Shown here one piece after another: positions 4,717-5,989 of a stretch of 5,989 nucleotides of DNA. The stretch's first letter is position 1; each line of letters opens with the position of its first letter. The translations under genes were made by a program, and so were the position numbers. Below the pieces are notes generated by a model. The model was not told the DNA's origin and searched no databases. It saw only the letters and a list, made by a program, of their open reading frames with translations. The stretch comes from an uncultured Alphaproteobacteria bacterium (lineage in GTDB: Bacteria; Pseudomonadota; Alphaproteobacteria; Micropepsales; Micropepsaceae): NCBI GenBank assembly GCA_903922545.1, contig CAIXUE010000232.1, positions 1 to 5,989 on the forward strand, written 5' to 3'.

Positions 4717-5989
4717 GCGGGCGCCTTTTCATAAGCGGCTTCCTTGAACTTGGTCATGCCGATGCGCCGGTAGGTGTCCAGGAAGCGCTCGCCCTGGCTA
4801 CGCTCCTTCAGATAAACATCCACCACCCGCTCCACCGCGCTGGCGATTTCATGCTCGCCGAAACCGGGGCCCATAATGTCGCCGATGCTGGCGTCTTCGG
4901 CGCCCGATCCGCCCAGCTGCAGCTGGTAGAATTCCACGCCTTTCTTGTCCACGCCTAGAATGCCGATATGGCCGGCATGGTGATGGCCGCAGGCATTGAT
5001 GCAGCCGGAAATTTTCAGCTTCAGTTCGCCGATATCATGCTGGCGCTCCAGGTCGGCGAAACGCTGGGCGATCGCCTGGGCGATGGGAATGGAGCGGGCA
5101 TTGGCCAGATCGCAATAATCCAGCCCGGGGCAGCAGATGATGTCGGTGATCAGCCCGGCATTGGGCGTCGCCAGACGCAACTCTTTCAGCCGCGCGTGAA
5201 TGGCGGGCAAATCGCGCTTTTTCACATGCGGCAGCACCAGATTCTGTTCGTGGCTGACGCGGACTTCCCCGATGCCATACTGGTCCATCAGCGCGGCGAT
5301 GGCATCCATCTGGTCGGCGGTGGCGTCGCCCGGCACTTCGCCAATGGCTTTGAGCGAAATGGTGGCGATGGCATAACCGGGCGCGCGATGGGCATGCACA
5401 TTGGTCTTGGCCCAATGGGCGAAGCCGGCATCGCCTTTCGGCATCTCATCGGACAGCTTTTCAAATTCCGGCGGCGCGAAATAGGCGGTGATGCGGTCCA
5501 ATTCCGCTTGCGGCAGCTGCAAACTGCCCTGCGCCTTGATCTCGTCGAACTCGCGCTCGGCGCGGCGGCGGAATTCTTCCGGCCCCAGGCTGTTGATCAG
5601 GATCTTGATGCGCTGCTTGTGAATATTGTCGCGGCGGCTTTCCATATTATAGACGCGCAGCACCGCTTCCAGATAGGCCAGGATGTCTTCCCGCGCCACG
5701 AAATTCTTCAGCACATGGGCGATATAGGGCGTGCGGCCCATGCCGCCGCCGGCGATGACTTTGTATCCAACCTGGCCGGCATTATTCTTTACAATCTCAA
5801 CGGCCATGTCGTGCCATTGCAGCGCCGCGCGATCGTTGGGCGCGCCGCCCACCGCGATCTTGAATTTGCGCGCCAGGAAGGTGAATTCCGGATGCAGGCT
5901 CGACCATTGGCGGATGATCTCGGCCAGCGGGCGGGGGTCCTCGATCTCGTCCTTGGCGGCGCCGGCGAAATGATCGGCGGTGACATTGC
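4713..5989 (-). CDS. cysI: Sulfite/nitrite reductase hemoprotein (CysI-type), 5'-truncated
   Basis: The siroheme and [4Fe-4S] enzyme carries out the six-electron reduction of sulfite to sulfide in cysteine synthesis; close relatives reduce nitrite. The frame is open to the window edge (first full codon at 5987), giving 424 residues of an expected 550 or so. The visible N-terminal part reads NVTADHFAG...DEIEDPRPLAEIIRQW, then ARKFKIAVGGAPNDRAA, all typical of the family. The cluster and siroheme ligands are complete: C-x5-C in CPGLDYC (visible residues 286 and 292) and C-x3-C in GCINACGHH (329 and 333), 36 residues apart. RRDNIHKQRIKILI and HEQNLVLPHV are further conserved blocks. The DUF934 neighbour and the alphaproteobacterial sequence type favour assimilatory sulfite reduction with a ferredoxin-like donor over an NADPH flavoprotein, but the donor and a nitrite role cannot be decided here. 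The stop TGA (4713-4715) overlaps the next gene's GTG start. Confidence 0.96.
   Translation of the reverse strand, partial: NVTADHFAGAAKDEIEDPRPLAEIIRQWSSLHPEFTFLARKFKIAVGGAPNDRAALQWHDMAVEIVKNNAGQVGYKVIAGGGMGRTPYIAHVLKNFVAREDILAYLEAVLRVYNMESRRDNIHKQRIKILINSLGPEEFRRRAEREFDEIKAQGSLQLPQAELDRITAYFAPPEFEKLSDEMPKGDAGFAHWAKTNVHAHRAPGYAIATISLKAIGEVPGDATADQMDAIAALMDQYGIGEVRVSHEQNLVLPHVKKRDLPAIHARLKELRLATPNAGLITDIICCPGLDYCDLANARSIPIAQAIAQRFADLERQHDIGELKLKISGCINACGHHHAGHIGILGVDKKGVEFYQLQLGGSGAEDASIGDIMGPGFGEHEIASAVERVVDVYLKERSQGERFLDTYRRIGMTKFKEAAYEKAPA

Overview
The window looks like ordinary chromosomal sequence from a GC-rich alphaproteobacterium. The evidence is a cysI–DUF934 pair of the alphaproteobacterial type, a two-cysteine LTxxQ periplasmic protein, a DUF2336-like protein, an exact CtrA-type box (TTAA-N7-TTAA) and a GC-rich intergenic palindromic repeat. 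The genus cannot be told from this sequence.

Layout from left to right. A 5'-truncated prfC (peptide chain release factor 3) runs on the + strand to 1297. Everything else is on the - strand. Read in its own direction, from right to left, that strand carries: cysI (sulfite/nitrite reductase hemoprotein, 5' end outside the window); a DUF934 gene overlapping it by 4 bp; a 238-bp gap with a nested palindromic repeat and a putative promoter; a secreted Spy/LTxxQ-family gene with a Gly-Pro-Met-rich tail; a strong rho-independent terminator; a fold-III PLP decarboxylase (ornithine/lysine decarboxylase type); a 91-bp gap holding the CtrA-type palindrome; and a small DUF2336-like gene. That last gene meets prfC tail to tail, and the palindrome CTAG supplies the TAG stop of both.

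Functionally these are separate units. cysI–DUF934 belongs to assimilatory sulfur (or nitrite) reduction. The Spy-like protein is probably an envelope chaperone or stress protein. The decarboxylase makes putrescine and/or cadaverine. DUF2336 has no known role but sits under a possible cell-cycle control site. prfC acts in translation termination. I see no new multi-gene system. The points most worth checking are regulatory: the CtrA-type box, the terminator placed directly before the decarboxylase start, the shared CTAG stop, and the nested intergenic repeat.
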